A stretch of 64,000 nucleotides of DNA, taken from positions 1 to 64,000 of the forward strand of contig CAZRHS010000002.1 of the NCBI GenBank assembly GCA_964600045.1. The letters run 5' to 3'. Below, piece by piece: positions 26,517 through 35,573 of the stretch. The notes beneath the pieces were generated by a model, which was not told the DNA's origin, searched no databases, and worked only from the letters and a program-made list of their open reading frames with translations. Within the stretch, counting starts at the first letter, position 1; each line of letters opens with the position of its first letter. The position numbers were made by a program, and so were the translations under genes. This DNA comes from Phil1 sp964600045 (lineage in GTDB: Bacteria; Bacillota; Clostridia; Christensenellales; CAG-138).

Positions 26517-27020
26517 TTATTTCTCCTCGTCAATATCATTCTCAATATGCTTTTTGCCGTAATTATCGAAGTATGTTTTCCCCTTAAAAAACAACACATC
26601 TATTATCAGTATTGCGGCACCTACACAAATTGCGCTGTCTGCTATATTGAATACCGGAAAATTGATTAGTTCAAAGTAAATCATATCCCGCACATAGCCA
26701 AGAATCACTCTGTCTATAAAGTTGCCAAGCGCTCCGGCAAATATAAGTGCAAGAGAAATTCTCATCAGGGTATGCATTTTAGAGTATTCTCTGATCATGA
26801 AATACGCAAGCGCACCGCAAGCCAAAATGGTTGCAATTATAAAGAAAGCCTGTGCATTTTGGAGTATGCCGAATGCGGCTCCGCGATTTTCAACATAAGT
26901 AATGGACAGTACGCCCTTTATAATATCTATACCCTCACCAAGGCCGAGAGACCCCGCGCAGATTATCTTGGTAATTTGATCCAATGCAACAACGGCAAGT
27001 ATTACAATTATGCTCAGCAT
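26517..27020 (-). CDS. lspA: Lipoprotein signal peptidase II
   Basis: Membrane aspartyl protease that cleaves lipoprotein signal peptides after lipid attachment. The 167-residue protein has four transmembrane segments and the family blocks ENRGAAFGIL, NFIDRVILGYVRDMI and FNIADSAICVG, containing the two catalytic Asp residues. The start is set at 27020, which has a GGGGGA site seven bases upstream. The open frame runs 24 codons further but that part is not conserved. It precedes the RluA-family gene by eight bases. Its likely substrates in this window include the lipoproteins at 11002 and 27074. Confidence 0.94.
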   Translation of the reverse strand: MLSIIVILAVVALDQITKIICAGSLGLGEGIDIIKGVLSITYVENRGAAFGILQNAQAFFIIATILACGALAYFMIREYSKMHTLMRISLALIFAGALGNFIDRVILGYVRDMIYFELINFPVFNIADSAICVGAAILIIDVLFFKGKTYFDNYGKKHIENDIDEEK

Positions 27021-27073
27021 AAATATTCCCCCATATTTTCTGGATGCTATTTTATCATGCATCGCTATATCAA

Positions 27074-28711
27074 TCAACTTTCGATATACCAATTTGAAAT
27101 GTTGCTCAACAAATCGGGTTCTCGTTCACTGCCAAGTCCTTTAACCGACGCATGATAAAGAATGCTTGAAAGCCTGAAATACAGCGTTATGAACGGAACA
27201 TTCTCAACAAAGCTTGTTTGCAGCGCATCTGCGGCGCTGCGGCAAGAGGATTCGTCACGAGCCGTATTGAGGGCTCTTGCCAATGCGGATAGCTCATCAT
27301 TTCTGTACCCACCATAATTATAGGCACCGTTAGAATCTATATACGGCAATATATCGCAATCTCTTGACAGATTGAATCCCACAAGAGCGATGTCAAATTC
27401 TTTGTTCTCAAGCTTTTGAATATATTCGCTGTTATCATCTCCGAGAGTATACCCTGCCGTTACAATTTCAACATGTATACCTATCTCCTCAAGCTGATCG
27501 GCAATAACTCCCGCTGCGGTTTCTCGGGCCGAATCGGTAGTCTTGTTTACCAACAGCTTTAACGTAAGCTCATCGTAATAGTGGCCGTCCTTTTCAATGT
27601 AACCATCGTTATCGGAGTCTTTCCAGCCTGCCTGCTCAAGCAAGCTCAAAGCAAGCTCGGTATTATAGTCATAAACCTTCGACTTGCTGTTATAAAGCCA
27701 ACTATCCGGCGCAATCGGAACATCACACGCTCTTGCGCGGTTCATGTAAACGTTTGTGATTATTGTGCTTCGATTTATGGCGTATGCTATAGCCTGCCGA
27801 ACGAGCACATCATTAAGATTCTCATTACTGTAGTTAAAAAGCATAACTTCGGCAGTCTGCGTCATAACATCCATTACGTTTGTTACGCCGTCCTCGCGAT
27901 AACGTCCTACGGAAAGCGAAGATGTAAACACCATGTCCAACTGTCCGGCGACATATGAGGCGATAGAAACCTCGTTACTACTCCTTTGGTAAAACTCTAT
28001 TTTCTCTATATAGGGTTCTTCCTTCCACCAGCTTTGGTTTATCTCAAGCACGGCTTTCTCGTCCGTTACAGACGAAATATAATACGGACCGGTCCCGGCG
28101 CCGTATTGTGAAGTGGATGTTGTTGGTGATTCAACAATAGGAAAATTCAAAGCATACAAAGAAGACAGGCCCTGTTGCTTCATGGTTACAATAACGCTTC
28201 CGTTCTCCCCTGCCGAAATATTGTCTATCCTGTCCGCAACGTAGGAATAGTATCCTCCGTTTTGCTTAATGCGGTCAAACGAGTATATAACATCTTCAGC
28301 GGTTACCCTTGCGCCGGTATCCTGCCAACGAGCAGAGGAACGCAAATTCATCGTCCAAACGAGGCCCGTATCGTCACTGCTCCAGTTTTCAGCAAGTTTT
28401 GGCGATACAACCCCGGTTTGATCAATAACAATTAAGCTTTCATATATCAAAGAAAAGAAACCAAGCATTTCTTTGGTATTTACCGAAAGAGGATCGGAAG
28501 TATCTGCATTTTCAGGCATTGCCAACCTAAGCGTGCCTCCGTATATCGGTTCCGGGGAAGGTGTTGGTGCAAGCAAAGCTGCTGATTCTTCAGGGACTTC
28601 TTCTTCCGTATCGGTTTGCTGCGTTGCCGCACAGCCGCAGAAAATTGCCATCAAAGCGGCCAGGAACAGAGCAAGAAGTCTTTTTATTTTAACTGCAAAG
28701 TTCTTTTTCAT
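27074..28711 (-). CDS. Family 5 (peptide/nickel-type) ABC substrate-binding lipoprotein
   Basis: Extracytoplasmic binding protein of 545 residues. The signal peptide (KRLLALFLAALMAIFCGC) ends in a lipobox. Family 5 features follow: GGTLRLAMPENADTSDPL near the start, LAENWSSDDTGLVWTMNLR and DVIYSFDRIK. Such proteins bind oligopeptides and similar ligands. No permease or ATPase genes are adjacent, so it is an orphan binding protein here. The coding start overlaps the transglycosylase stop by 23 bases, and the only SD-like AAAGGAG is 16 bases away, longer than usual. The ligand cannot be told. Confidence 0.88.
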   Translation of the reverse strand: MKKNFAVKIKRLLALFLAALMAIFCGCAATQQTDTEEEVPEESAALLAPTPSPEPIYGGTLRLAMPENADTSDPLSVNTKEMLGFFSLIYESLIVIDQTGVVSPKLAENWSSDDTGLVWTMNLRSSARWQDTGARVTAEDVIYSFDRIKQNGGYYSYVADRIDNISAGENGSVIVTMKQQGLSSLYALNFPIVESPTTSTSQYGAGTGPYYISSVTDEKAVLEINQSWWKEEPYIEKIEFYQRSSNEVSIASYVAGQLDMVFTSSLSVGRYREDGVTNVMDVMTQTAEVMLFNYSNENLNDVLVRQAIAYAINRSTIITNVYMNRARACDVPIAPDSWLYNSKSKVYDYNTELALSLLEQAGWKDSDNDGYIEKDGHYYDELTLKLLVNKTTDSARETAAGVIADQLEEIGIHVEIVTAGYTLGDDNSEYIQKLENKEFDIALVGFNLSRDCDILPYIDSNGAYNYGGYRNDELSALARALNTARDESSCRSAADALQTSFVENVPFITLYFRLSSILYHASVKGLGSEREPDLLSNISNWYIES

Positions 28712-29303
28712 ATAATTTGCTGTATTTCTCCTTTGCGGACTGCACTCTTACGGCGTAATCCGCTGTTTCGGTGTATGGAACATTCTCAAGGCCATTTATG
28801 CCGGCATATTGCGGATCTTTAAGCCATTTATCCACGTTGCCGGGGCCAGCGTTATAGGCATATAATGCCGTGCGTTCATTGCCGCCGTATTTATCAAGTA
28901 AATACCTGATATACCAACAGCCAAGCCTGATATTAAAAAGGGGCTCTTTAAGCTTTTCTTCGCTGTAATCCGACACATTGAGTTTGGCGGCTATCCACTC
29001 TCCGGTCGCCGGCATTATCTGCATCAGGCCTACCGCTCCTTTAGGTGATATGACCTGAGCTCTATTTGAACTCTCGGTTTGTATAACCGCCGCTACAAGG
29101 CACGGATCAAGCGAGAATTCTTCGGCGCACGCAAGTATCTCATCCGGATAAAGAAGCCTATATGTACGGCGATCGAGAATATTTTTAGCTGTAATTGCGC
29201 AAAAAGCAATCATAAGTGCTGCAACGGCACAAATAAGAGCATAAATCATGCGTTTATGCTTTATCGATGCGTTTTTGCATTTTGTACGCTTACAGGAAGA
29301 CAT
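28689..29303 (-). CDS. Lytic transglycosylase (SLT family), membrane anchored
   Basis: Cleaves the glycan strands of peptidoglycan. The 204-residue protein has one N-terminal transmembrane helix (about 18-40) and the SLT domain: catalytic Glu in VIQTESSNRAQVISPKGAVGLMQIMP, NIRLGCWYIRYLL and AYNAGPGNVDKWL. This is the Slt70-like (YjbJ) type. It starts after coaE and its end overlaps the binding-protein gene. The membrane anchor puts the enzyme on the outer face, near the wall. Confidence 0.93.
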   Translation of the reverse strand: MSSCKRTKCKNASIKHKRMIYALICAVAALMIAFCAITAKNILDRRTYRLLYPDEILACAEEFSLDPCLVAAVIQTESSNRAQVISPKGAVGLMQIMPATGEWIAAKLNVSDYSEEKLKEPLFNIRLGCWYIRYLLDKYGGNERTALYAYNAGPGNVDKWLKDPQYAGINGLENVPYTETADYAVRVQSAKEKYSKLYEKELCS

Positions 29304-29320
29304 AAAGCTACCTCAACTAT

Positions 29321-29920
29321 TTATTGTGCGCATCGCTTATAAAGCTCATCGACCTGTGCGTAAAGCTTTTCAAGTGTTGAACCGTTGTCAATCACATCGT
29401 TGCTGTACTTCAGCTTTTCATCTTCGCTCATTTGAGCGCGGATACGCATTTCTGCCTGTTCAGCGGTGCAATTATCCCGCCGTATTATGCGCTCGATTCG
29501 CACATTTTCCGGCGCCGTAACAAGCCATACACTGTCAACAAATTCATTCCACCCTACCTCTATCAGCAGCGGTACATCCCAAACAATAACACGGTTTGGG
29601 TTCTTTTTTTTCTCTTCCGCTGTTTTATCTTTCAGCGTATTCAATACTGCCGGATGTATTATAGAATTAAGCAAAAGCCGCTTTTCTTCATCGGCAAAAA
29701 CCAATTTGGCCATAGCTTTTCTGTTAAGCGTACCATCCGGGTTTATTACACTGCCGCCAAATAAAGCGATAATTTGCTCTAATCCCTCTGTTCCCGGTTC
29801 GACTACCTGCCGAGAAATAATGTCCGCATCAAGCACAAGCGCACCCAAACTTTTCAGGTGCTCTGATACGGTAGATTTGCCGGAACCTATTGTTCCCGTA
29901 AGACCTATTATCATAAGCAA
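29321..29920 (-). CDS. coaE: Dephospho-CoA kinase
   Basis: Last step of coenzyme A synthesis: phosphorylates the 3'-hydroxyl of dephospho-CoA. The 199-residue protein has the P-loop GLTGTIGSGKSTVSEHL near residue 8, DADIISRQVVEPG and a C-terminal lid region. An AGGGG site lies six bases before a TTG codon at 29920 and twelve before an ATG at 29914, so the TTG is preferred, with the ATG as the alternative. It follows polA by eleven bases, a common Firmicutes order. Confidence 0.95.
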   Translation of the reverse strand: MLMIIGLTGTIGSGKSTVSEHLKSLGALVLDADIISRQVVEPGTEGLEQIIALFGGSVINPDGTLNRKAMAKLVFADEEKRLLLNSIIHPAVLNTLKDKTAEEKKKNPNRVIVWDVPLLIEVGWNEFVDSVWLVTAPENVRIERIIRRDNCTAEQAEMRIRAQMSEDEKLKYSNDVIDNGSTLEKLYAQVDELYKRCAQ

Positions 29921-29931
29921 TCGCTACCCCT

Positions 29932-32496
29932 TTATTTTGTATCGAACCAGCTATGTCCCGTATGTACATCAGCCAACAGAGGCACTTTCAGCTTTATAAC
30001 ATTTTCCATGCAGTCCTTAAGTATTTCAGCTGCCAAATCAGCTTCTTCCGCAACAGCATCTATTATCAGCTCATCGTGTACCTGCAAATTGAGTACGGAT
30101 TTTAGGCCGCGTTCCTTAAGCTCATTGCTCACGCGCACCATGGCCAGCTTTATTATATCTGCGGCGGTGCCTTGTATGGGCATATTCATAGCCACACGCT
30201 CACCAAATGAGCGCGTATTATAGTTGGAGGATTTAAGCTCCGGCATTTCTCGCCTTCTTCCGAAAAGCGTAACCGCGAATCCTTGCTGCTTAGCTTTTTC
30301 AACACATTCGTTTAAGTATGTATGCACGCGAGGGTAACGTGCAAAATAAAGCTCTATATACCTTGCCGCCTCTTTTCGCGATATGCCCAATTGCTTCGCG
30401 AGACCAAAGTCACTTATCCCATACACAATGCCGAAATTCACGGCTTTCGCCGCGCTGCGCATCTCACCGGTTACATTTTCAAACGGGACTCCAAAAACCT
30501 CACTCGCTGTTTTACGATGAATGTCTGCCCCTTCTATAAACGCGCGGCACATTCCTTCATCCTCGCTCATTGCCGCAAGCAGTCTAAGCTCAATTTGAGA
30601 ATAGTCGGCGTCCACCAATACCCTGCCTTCGCTTGCCACAAACGCCTTACGAATCTCTCTTCCGAGGCTCGTACGCACAGGGATATTCTGAAGATTAGGC
30701 TCAGTGCTGGATATTCTGCCGGTAGCCGTAACGTTTTGGTTAAACCGAGTATGAACTCGTCCTTGCTTATCTATAAGCGGCAGCATACCGTCTATAAAAG
30801 TTGAGCAAAGTTTTGTGAGGGTTTTATATTCGAGTATTTTCCCAACTATGGGATGCTGATCTATAAGGCCCTCAAGTACTTCCGAATCGGTTGAATACCC
30901 GCGTTTTGTCTTCTTTGCCGGGGGTAACCCCAGCTTTTCAAAAAGAATCGTTCCCAGCTGCTTTGGTGACAGTATATTGAACTTTTCTCCGGCGCAGTCG
31001 TATATATCTTTTTCAAGCTGCGAAGCGCGGGCGTTAAGCTCTTCACTCATTGAAATAAGCGTGTTTCTGTCAACTGAGAAACCGGTACATTCCATATCGT
31101 AAAGTACATTTACAAGTGGCAGCTCGATTTCATCGAACAACTTCTGCAGATTATTTGCTTTAAGCTCCGCTGTCAATTCACCCTTTAATTGCATGAGTGC
31201 CGCTGAACCGCATTCGGAAGAATTCAGTCGTTCGGCCGAAAGTGTTTTTAGGTTCGTTGCCGGGTGTATTGCATGCAGCAGATAGTCGGCTATCATAGCA
31301 TCAAAGCATACATTGGATATACTAATTCCAAAGTTTGATGCGATATGCTTCATTGATTTGCTGTCAAAGAATACTTTGGCAACAGCGCTGTCTTCCAATA
31401 TAGGTTTAAGTGCCGCGTAGACATCATTTTCACTAAGGCCCATATCCAGCAAAGTTTGCCCGAGAACTATGTCGTATTGCGTTTCACTGTCTGTGCTGAC
31501 GCTGAACACTCCGTCAAGGTGGAATGCCGCCATGCTTGCCTTGGCCAGATTATGGCAAAGTTCTTCAAGTGAAGCAATGTTATCAACTACTATATGCTTT
31601 GTCTTAAACGATGAAACTTGACTTTCATTTGAAGTCGTCTTATTCTGTGGTATTCGCTCTATAAGATTTCTGAGTTCAAGCTCTCGCATCATTGATATGC
31701 CGCCGCAAAGCTTGCCTTGATCAAACTTTGTATCATTAAGCGTTATATCAACCGGTGCTTCGGTATTTATAGTGCCAAGATAATAGCTCATCCTCGCGCT
31801 GTCGGCGCCGTTTATCAGCTTTTGATTTAGCGCCCCTTTTTCATCGCTGGCATGGGAAAGCGTATTTTCCATTGTGCCGTACTTTGAAAGCAGTTTAAGC
31901 GCGGTTTTTTCGCCTATTCCCGGTATACCCGGGATATTATCGGAACTGTCGCCCATAAGAGCCTTTAGGTCTATCATGCGTTTCGGCTCAAGACCGTACT
32001 GCTCCATTAAAGTCGCTTCATCATATTCAACCGTTTCAGTTATGCCTTTTTTAGTCATGAGTACATGCGTATGCTCATTTACAAGCTGAAAAGCATCCCT
32101 ATCCCCGGTAACAAGCAATGCATCCACGCCGTTTTCGTTGGCAATGCGCGCGAATGTGCCAAGTATATCGTCTGCTTCATAGCTTTGGCATTGGCATATA
32201 GCAACGCCCATCTGGGGCAGCAATTCACGAATAAGCGAAAGCTGCGTTCTCAATTCATCGGGAGTTGCTTTTCTTCCGGCCTTGTATTCACTGTACTTTT
32301 CATGCCTAAACGTGGGCCCATGCATATCAAATGCTACGAGCATATATTCAGGCTCCTGCTTAGCTAATTTAAGCAGCATGCTTATGAATCCATATATGGC
32401 GCCGGTAGGAGTACCGGCCCTGTTGGTCATATCAGGCAGGGCGTAATAAGCCCTGTGCATAAGGCTGTTACCGTCTATCGCTATAAGCTTAGGCAT
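29932..32496 (-). CDS. polA: DNA polymerase I, probably without proofreading
   Basis: Repair and Okazaki-fragment polymerase of 854 residues. It has an N-terminal 5'-3' exonuclease domain (IDGNSLMHRAYYALP, DRDAFQLV, IPGIPGIGEKTA), a central degenerate exonuclease domain, and a family A polymerase domain with DYSQIELRLLA (motif A), RSAAKAVNFGIVYG (motif B) and QVHDELIID (motif C). In the central domain the catalytic DxE of the exo I motif reads HLD, as in Bacillus-type PolI, so 3'-5' proofreading is probably lost. It starts eleven bases after pdp ends on the other side; AGAGGTG precedes the start. Confidence 0.97.
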   Translation of the reverse strand: MPKLIAIDGNSLMHRAYYALPDMTNRAGTPTGAIYGFISMLLKLAKQEPEYMLVAFDMHGPTFRHEKYSEYKAGRKATPDELRTQLSLIRELLPQMGVAICQCQSYEADDILGTFARIANENGVDALLVTGDRDAFQLVNEHTHVLMTKKGITETVEYDEATLMEQYGLEPKRMIDLKALMGDSSDNIPGIPGIGEKTALKLLSKYGTMENTLSHASDEKGALNQKLINGADSARMSYYLGTINTEAPVDITLNDTKFDQGKLCGGISMMRELELRNLIERIPQNKTTSNESQVSSFKTKHIVVDNIASLEELCHNLAKASMAAFHLDGVFSVSTDSETQYDIVLGQTLLDMGLSENDVYAALKPILEDSAVAKVFFDSKSMKHIASNFGISISNVCFDAMIADYLLHAIHPATNLKTLSAERLNSSECGSAALMQLKGELTAELKANNLQKLFDEIELPLVNVLYDMECTGFSVDRNTLISMSEELNARASQLEKDIYDCAGEKFNILSPKQLGTILFEKLGLPPAKKTKRGYSTDSEVLEGLIDQHPIVGKILEYKTLTKLCSTFIDGMLPLIDKQGRVHTRFNQNVTATGRISSTEPNLQNIPVRTSLGREIRKAFVASEGRVLVDADYSQIELRLLAAMSEDEGMCRAFIEGADIHRKTASEVFGVPFENVTGEMRSAAKAVNFGIVYGISDFGLAKQLGISRKEAARYIELYFARYPRVHTYLNECVEKAKQQGFAVTLFGRRREMPELKSSNYNTRSFGERVAMNMPIQGTAADIIKLAMVRVSNELKERGLKSVLNLQVHDELIIDAVAEEADLAAEILKDCMENVIKLKVPLLADVHTGHSWFDTK

Positions 32497-32499
32497 TAA

Positions 32500-33813
32500 T
32501 CAATTCACCTCTTTATAAATCAAAGGAACCTTTTCCGGTTCGTCATCGCTTATTTTAATCGCATCAAGAAGAGTTCTTTTTGCTTCATCAAGCCTTGAAT
32601 CATCATTTACATACATTGTTGCCAAGCTATCGGCAGTTGTTATTTTTGATCCTAGGCTTATATGCATAACTAAACCGGCTGAATAGTCTATGCTGTCCCC
32701 TCTTCTGGCACGACCCGCGCCAAGCAGCTGCGCCGCTATGCCGATTCTGTCGGTTTGCATACGGCTTATATAACCGCTCTTTACGGGATAGATATCAATT
32801 TTTCTTGAAACATGGTCAACCATCTTGCGAGGATTTACTATAAATTCATCCTCTCCACCCAAAGCACTGAGCATAAGCTGCAGTTTTTTCAAGCCTTCAC
32901 CGGACTTGAGTGCAAGCATTAGCTTTGCTTGCGCCTCACTTGAATTATTTGCAAGACCGGAAAGTGTAAGTGCTCTATTGGCAATGGCCAAGCTTAAAGT
33001 AAGCAGCCGGTTCCCCGCGCAAAGCCTATTTGACAAAGCATCGTAAACCTCTATTATTTCAAGCGCATTGCCGATAGCAGATCCCAAGGGTTGATTCATA
33101 TCCGTTATTATGGCAGATGTGCGCCGACCCGCGCGTTTGCCTATATCGACCATAGTACTGGCAAGCTTTTCGGCATCCTCTATATCATGCATAAAAGCAC
33201 CGCTGCCTGTTTTTACATCCAGTATAATGGCATCGGATCCCATCGCAAGCTTTTTGCTCATTATGCTGGAAGCAATAAGCGGAATGCTTTCCACCGTGCC
33301 TGTTACATCCCTAAGAGCATACATCAATTTATCTGCGGGAACAAAACTATCTGTTTGTCCGGCGATGCATAAACCGGTATCCGAAGCGATTTTTTTGAAA
33401 CGCTTCATATCCAATGTTGTGCTTAAAGATGGTATAGATTCAAGCTTGTCAAGAGTGCCGCCGGTATGTCCCAGTCCACGCCCGCTGAGCATAATCGCAT
33501 TGCCGCCGCAGGCAGCAACAAGCGGCGCCGCAATTAACGAAGCGGAATCCGCAACACCGCCGGTGGAATGTTTATCTATCTTAATGCCTTTAATGTCACT
33601 TAAATCCAGGCTATCTCCTGAGTTTTTCATTGCCATGGTCAAATCGGCAATCTGTTCTGCTGCCATCCCCTTCAGACATACAGCCATCATCCATGCCGAC
33701 ATTTGATAATCCGGAATTTCTCCGTTTGTGAATCCGTTTACCAGGAACGATATTTCATCCTTGCTAAGCGGTTCGCCGCGGCGGGTCTTCATTATCAAAT
33801 CAACCGTCCTCAT
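32500..33813 (-). CDS. pdp: Pyrimidine-nucleoside phosphorylase
   Basis: Salvage enzyme that splits uridine and thymidine into base and (deoxy)ribose-1-phosphate. The 437 residues have KIDKHSTGGVADSASL, the family signature SGRGLGHTGGTLDKLESI, and KTGSGAFM. DeoA-type thymidine phosphorylases share the fold. The length and motif set fit the Firmicutes Pdp. It lies three bases from polA and near cdd, consistent with pyrimidine salvage. A GAAAGGAATC site precedes the start. Confidence 0.94.
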   Translation of the reverse strand: MRTVDLIMKTRRGEPLSKDEISFLVNGFTNGEIPDYQMSAWMMAVCLKGMAAEQIADLTMAMKNSGDSLDLSDIKGIKIDKHSTGGVADSASLIAAPLVAACGGNAIMLSGRGLGHTGGTLDKLESIPSLSTTLDMKRFKKIASDTGLCIAGQTDSFVPADKLMYALRDVTGTVESIPLIASSIMSKKLAMGSDAIILDVKTGSGAFMHDIEDAEKLASTMVDIGKRAGRRTSAIITDMNQPLGSAIGNALEIIEVYDALSNRLCAGNRLLTLSLAIANRALTLSGLANNSSEAQAKLMLALKSGEGLKKLQLMLSALGGEDEFIVNPRKMVDHVSRKIDIYPVKSGYISRMQTDRIGIAAQLLGAGRARRGDSIDYSAGLVMHISLGSKITTADSLATMYVNDDSRLDEAKRTLLDAIKISDDEPEKVPLIYKEVN

Positions 33814-33829
33814 GGCAACGATTCCTTTC

Positions 33830-34726
33830 TTACTCGTACCCCAGTTCTTTTAAAGCTCCCGGGCTATTGCGCCAATCGTCTCTAACCTTTACCCAAAGCT
33901 GTAAGTTCACGCGCGTGCCCAGCATCCATTCCATGTCTTTGCGCGCTTCGCTGCCTATTTGCTTCAGCATTGATCCTTTTTTCCCTATGATTATACCTTT
34001 GTGTCCCTCACGTTCACAATATATGGTTGCCCACATATCGTACAGCTCTCCGTTTGGGCGCAGTACCATCTTGTCTATACCTACACCTATTCCGTGAGGA
34101 ACCTCATCCTTCAGCAGATTTAATGCTTTTTCTCGTATAATTTCCGCGCAAACGACACGCTCCGGCATATCGGTAACCATATCTTCCGGAAAATACATGG
34201 GTCCCGGAACAAGGTAATTGGCTATGGCTGCCTCCAAAGCATCCACCCCGGCTCCTGTTTCAGCTGAGATTTCGAATATATTCTTAAAACAGCTTTCCTT
34301 TTCAAGCCTATTCTTAGCGGTGTCCACCGCGTTTTTTTCAGCAATATCGCATTTGTTTATTGCGGCAATTATAGGAGCTTTTGCTTCTCTAAGCTTCGCG
34401 ATTATAGCTTCATCGCGTTCACGAATACCGTTTGCGGCATCAGCCATAAACAGTACGCATTCCACCTCGTTTAGCGATTCATACGCAACTTTGAGCATAT
34501 ACTCGCCAAGCCTGTTCTTTGGCGCGGCAACGCCGGGAGTATCAAGAAAAACTATTTGATATTCCGGTCTTGTGGCAACGCCCATTATGCGGTTTCTGGT
34601 TGTTTGAGCCTTTGGGGAAACTATTGATACCTTTTGGCCTACAACACGATTCAGCAGCGTGCTTTTACCGGCGTTTGGAGAGCCGATTATGGACACAAAA
34701 CCTGAGCGGAAGGTTGAATCTATCAT
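33830..34726 (-). CDS. era: Ribosome-assembly GTPase Era
   Basis: GTPase that binds the 3' end of 16S rRNA during 30S assembly. The 298 residues have the P-loop GSPNAGKSTLLN, DTPGV, NKCDIAEKN, and a C-terminal KH domain (KGIIIGKKGSMLKQIG). Its start overlaps the cdd stop by four bases, so it is translationally coupled to cdd, and the cdd-ybeY-pgpH coupling extends upstream. Confidence 0.97.
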   Translation of the reverse strand: MIDSTFRSGFVSIIGSPNAGKSTLLNRVVGQKVSIVSPKAQTTRNRIMGVATRPEYQIVFLDTPGVAAPKNRLGEYMLKVAYESLNEVECVLFMADAANGIRERDEAIIAKLREAKAPIIAAINKCDIAEKNAVDTAKNRLEKESCFKNIFEISAETGAGVDALEAAIANYLVPGPMYFPEDMVTDMPERVVCAEIIREKALNLLKDEVPHGIGVGIDKMVLRPNGELYDMWATIYCEREGHKGIIIGKKGSMLKQIGSEARKDMEWMLGTRVNLQLWVKVRDDWRNSPGALKELGYE

Positions 34727-35139
34727 AAATTCATGTCCTTTTTAGAAAATGCGTACGGCAGCAGCTCCTCAAGCGACATTATCTTGTATTCGCCCTTTTT
34801 GTTGGCGCATATTATAGGCATTTCACCGTCGCAAAACTCACTCAACACTTGGCGGCAAACTCCGCACGGAACAGCCGGTGTATCCCCGTCCCAAACTATT
34901 GCGAGCGCATCAAACTGGCGCTCACCCTCATATATTGCCCGGAACATGGCAACACGCTCAGCGCATACGGTTGGCGAATACGCGGCATTTTCAATATTGC
35001 AGCCAAAATAATACGCGCCTGAAGCGCCCTTAAGGCAGGCTCCCACCCTGAATTTTGAATATGGCACATAGGCTCGTTCCTTGGCGTCATTAGCCATTCT
35101 TAAAAGATTTTTAACCTCAAACTCATGTATGCTTCTCAT
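34723..35139 (-). CDS. cdd: Cytidine deaminase
   Basis: Zinc enzyme converting (deoxy)cytidine to (deoxy)uridine. The 138 residues show the HAE-like site as NIENAAYSPTVCAERVA (Cys and Glu) and PCGVCRQVL (two Cys zinc ligands), the Firmicutes three-Cys type. Four-base ATGA overlaps join it to ybeY upstream and era downstream. Confidence 0.96.
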   Translation of the reverse strand: MRSIHEFEVKNLLRMANDAKERAYVPYSKFRVGACLKGASGAYYFGCNIENAAYSPTVCAERVAMFRAIYEGERQFDALAIVWDGDTPAVPCGVCRQVLSEFCDGEMPIICANKKGEYKIMSLEELLPYAFSKKDMNL

Positions 35140-35573
35140 CTTGTTATCCCCATATCGTTTAATATTTTATCTTGAAGGGCAAACATTTCTTGCCTCTCTT
35201 CATCAGTCATGTGATCATAACCAAGTATATGCAGGCAACCGTGTACAGTCAGAAACGAAAGCTCTCTTTCAAAAGAATGCCCGTATTCCTCGGCCTGTGC
35301 TTTGGCTCTGTCTATTGAAATAGCGATATCGCCTAAAAAGTCGTCCGGAACGGAAGAAAGCTCTTCCCCTTCACTTGAAGGAAAGCTTAATACATCAGTA
35401 GGCCTGTCAACATTGCGATAATCCCTGTTCATTGTCCAAATGCCGTTATCATCCGTTACAAGAACACTTATATTGCCGGAAGCCTTCTCAGCGGCCAGCG
35501 CGCCGTTGGCGGCTCGCTTAATTATCGCCTCCGTATCCTTGGGGCAATCCGTTTCAAGTATAACATCTATCAT
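35136..35573 (-). CDS. ybeY: Endoribonuclease YbeY
   Basis: Zinc-dependent endoribonuclease involved in 16S rRNA 3'-end maturation and ribosome quality control. The 145-residue protein has the signature HGCLHILGYDH (three histidines binding zinc). Its start overlaps the pgpH stop by four bases and its stop overlaps the cdd start by four. Confidence 0.96.
   Translation of the reverse strand: MIDVILETDCPKDTEAIIKRAANGALAAEKASGNISVLVTDDNGIWTMNRDYRNVDRPTDVLSFPSSEGEELSSVPDDFLGDIAISIDRAKAQAEEYGHSFERELSFLTVHGCLHILGYDHMTDEERQEMFALQDKILNDMGITR

Noticed and set aside
33110..33706. 198-codon plus-strand frame over pdp
   Set aside because: Antisense to a strongly supported phosphorylase, with low-complexity Ser/Ala-rich sequence typical of shadow frames.
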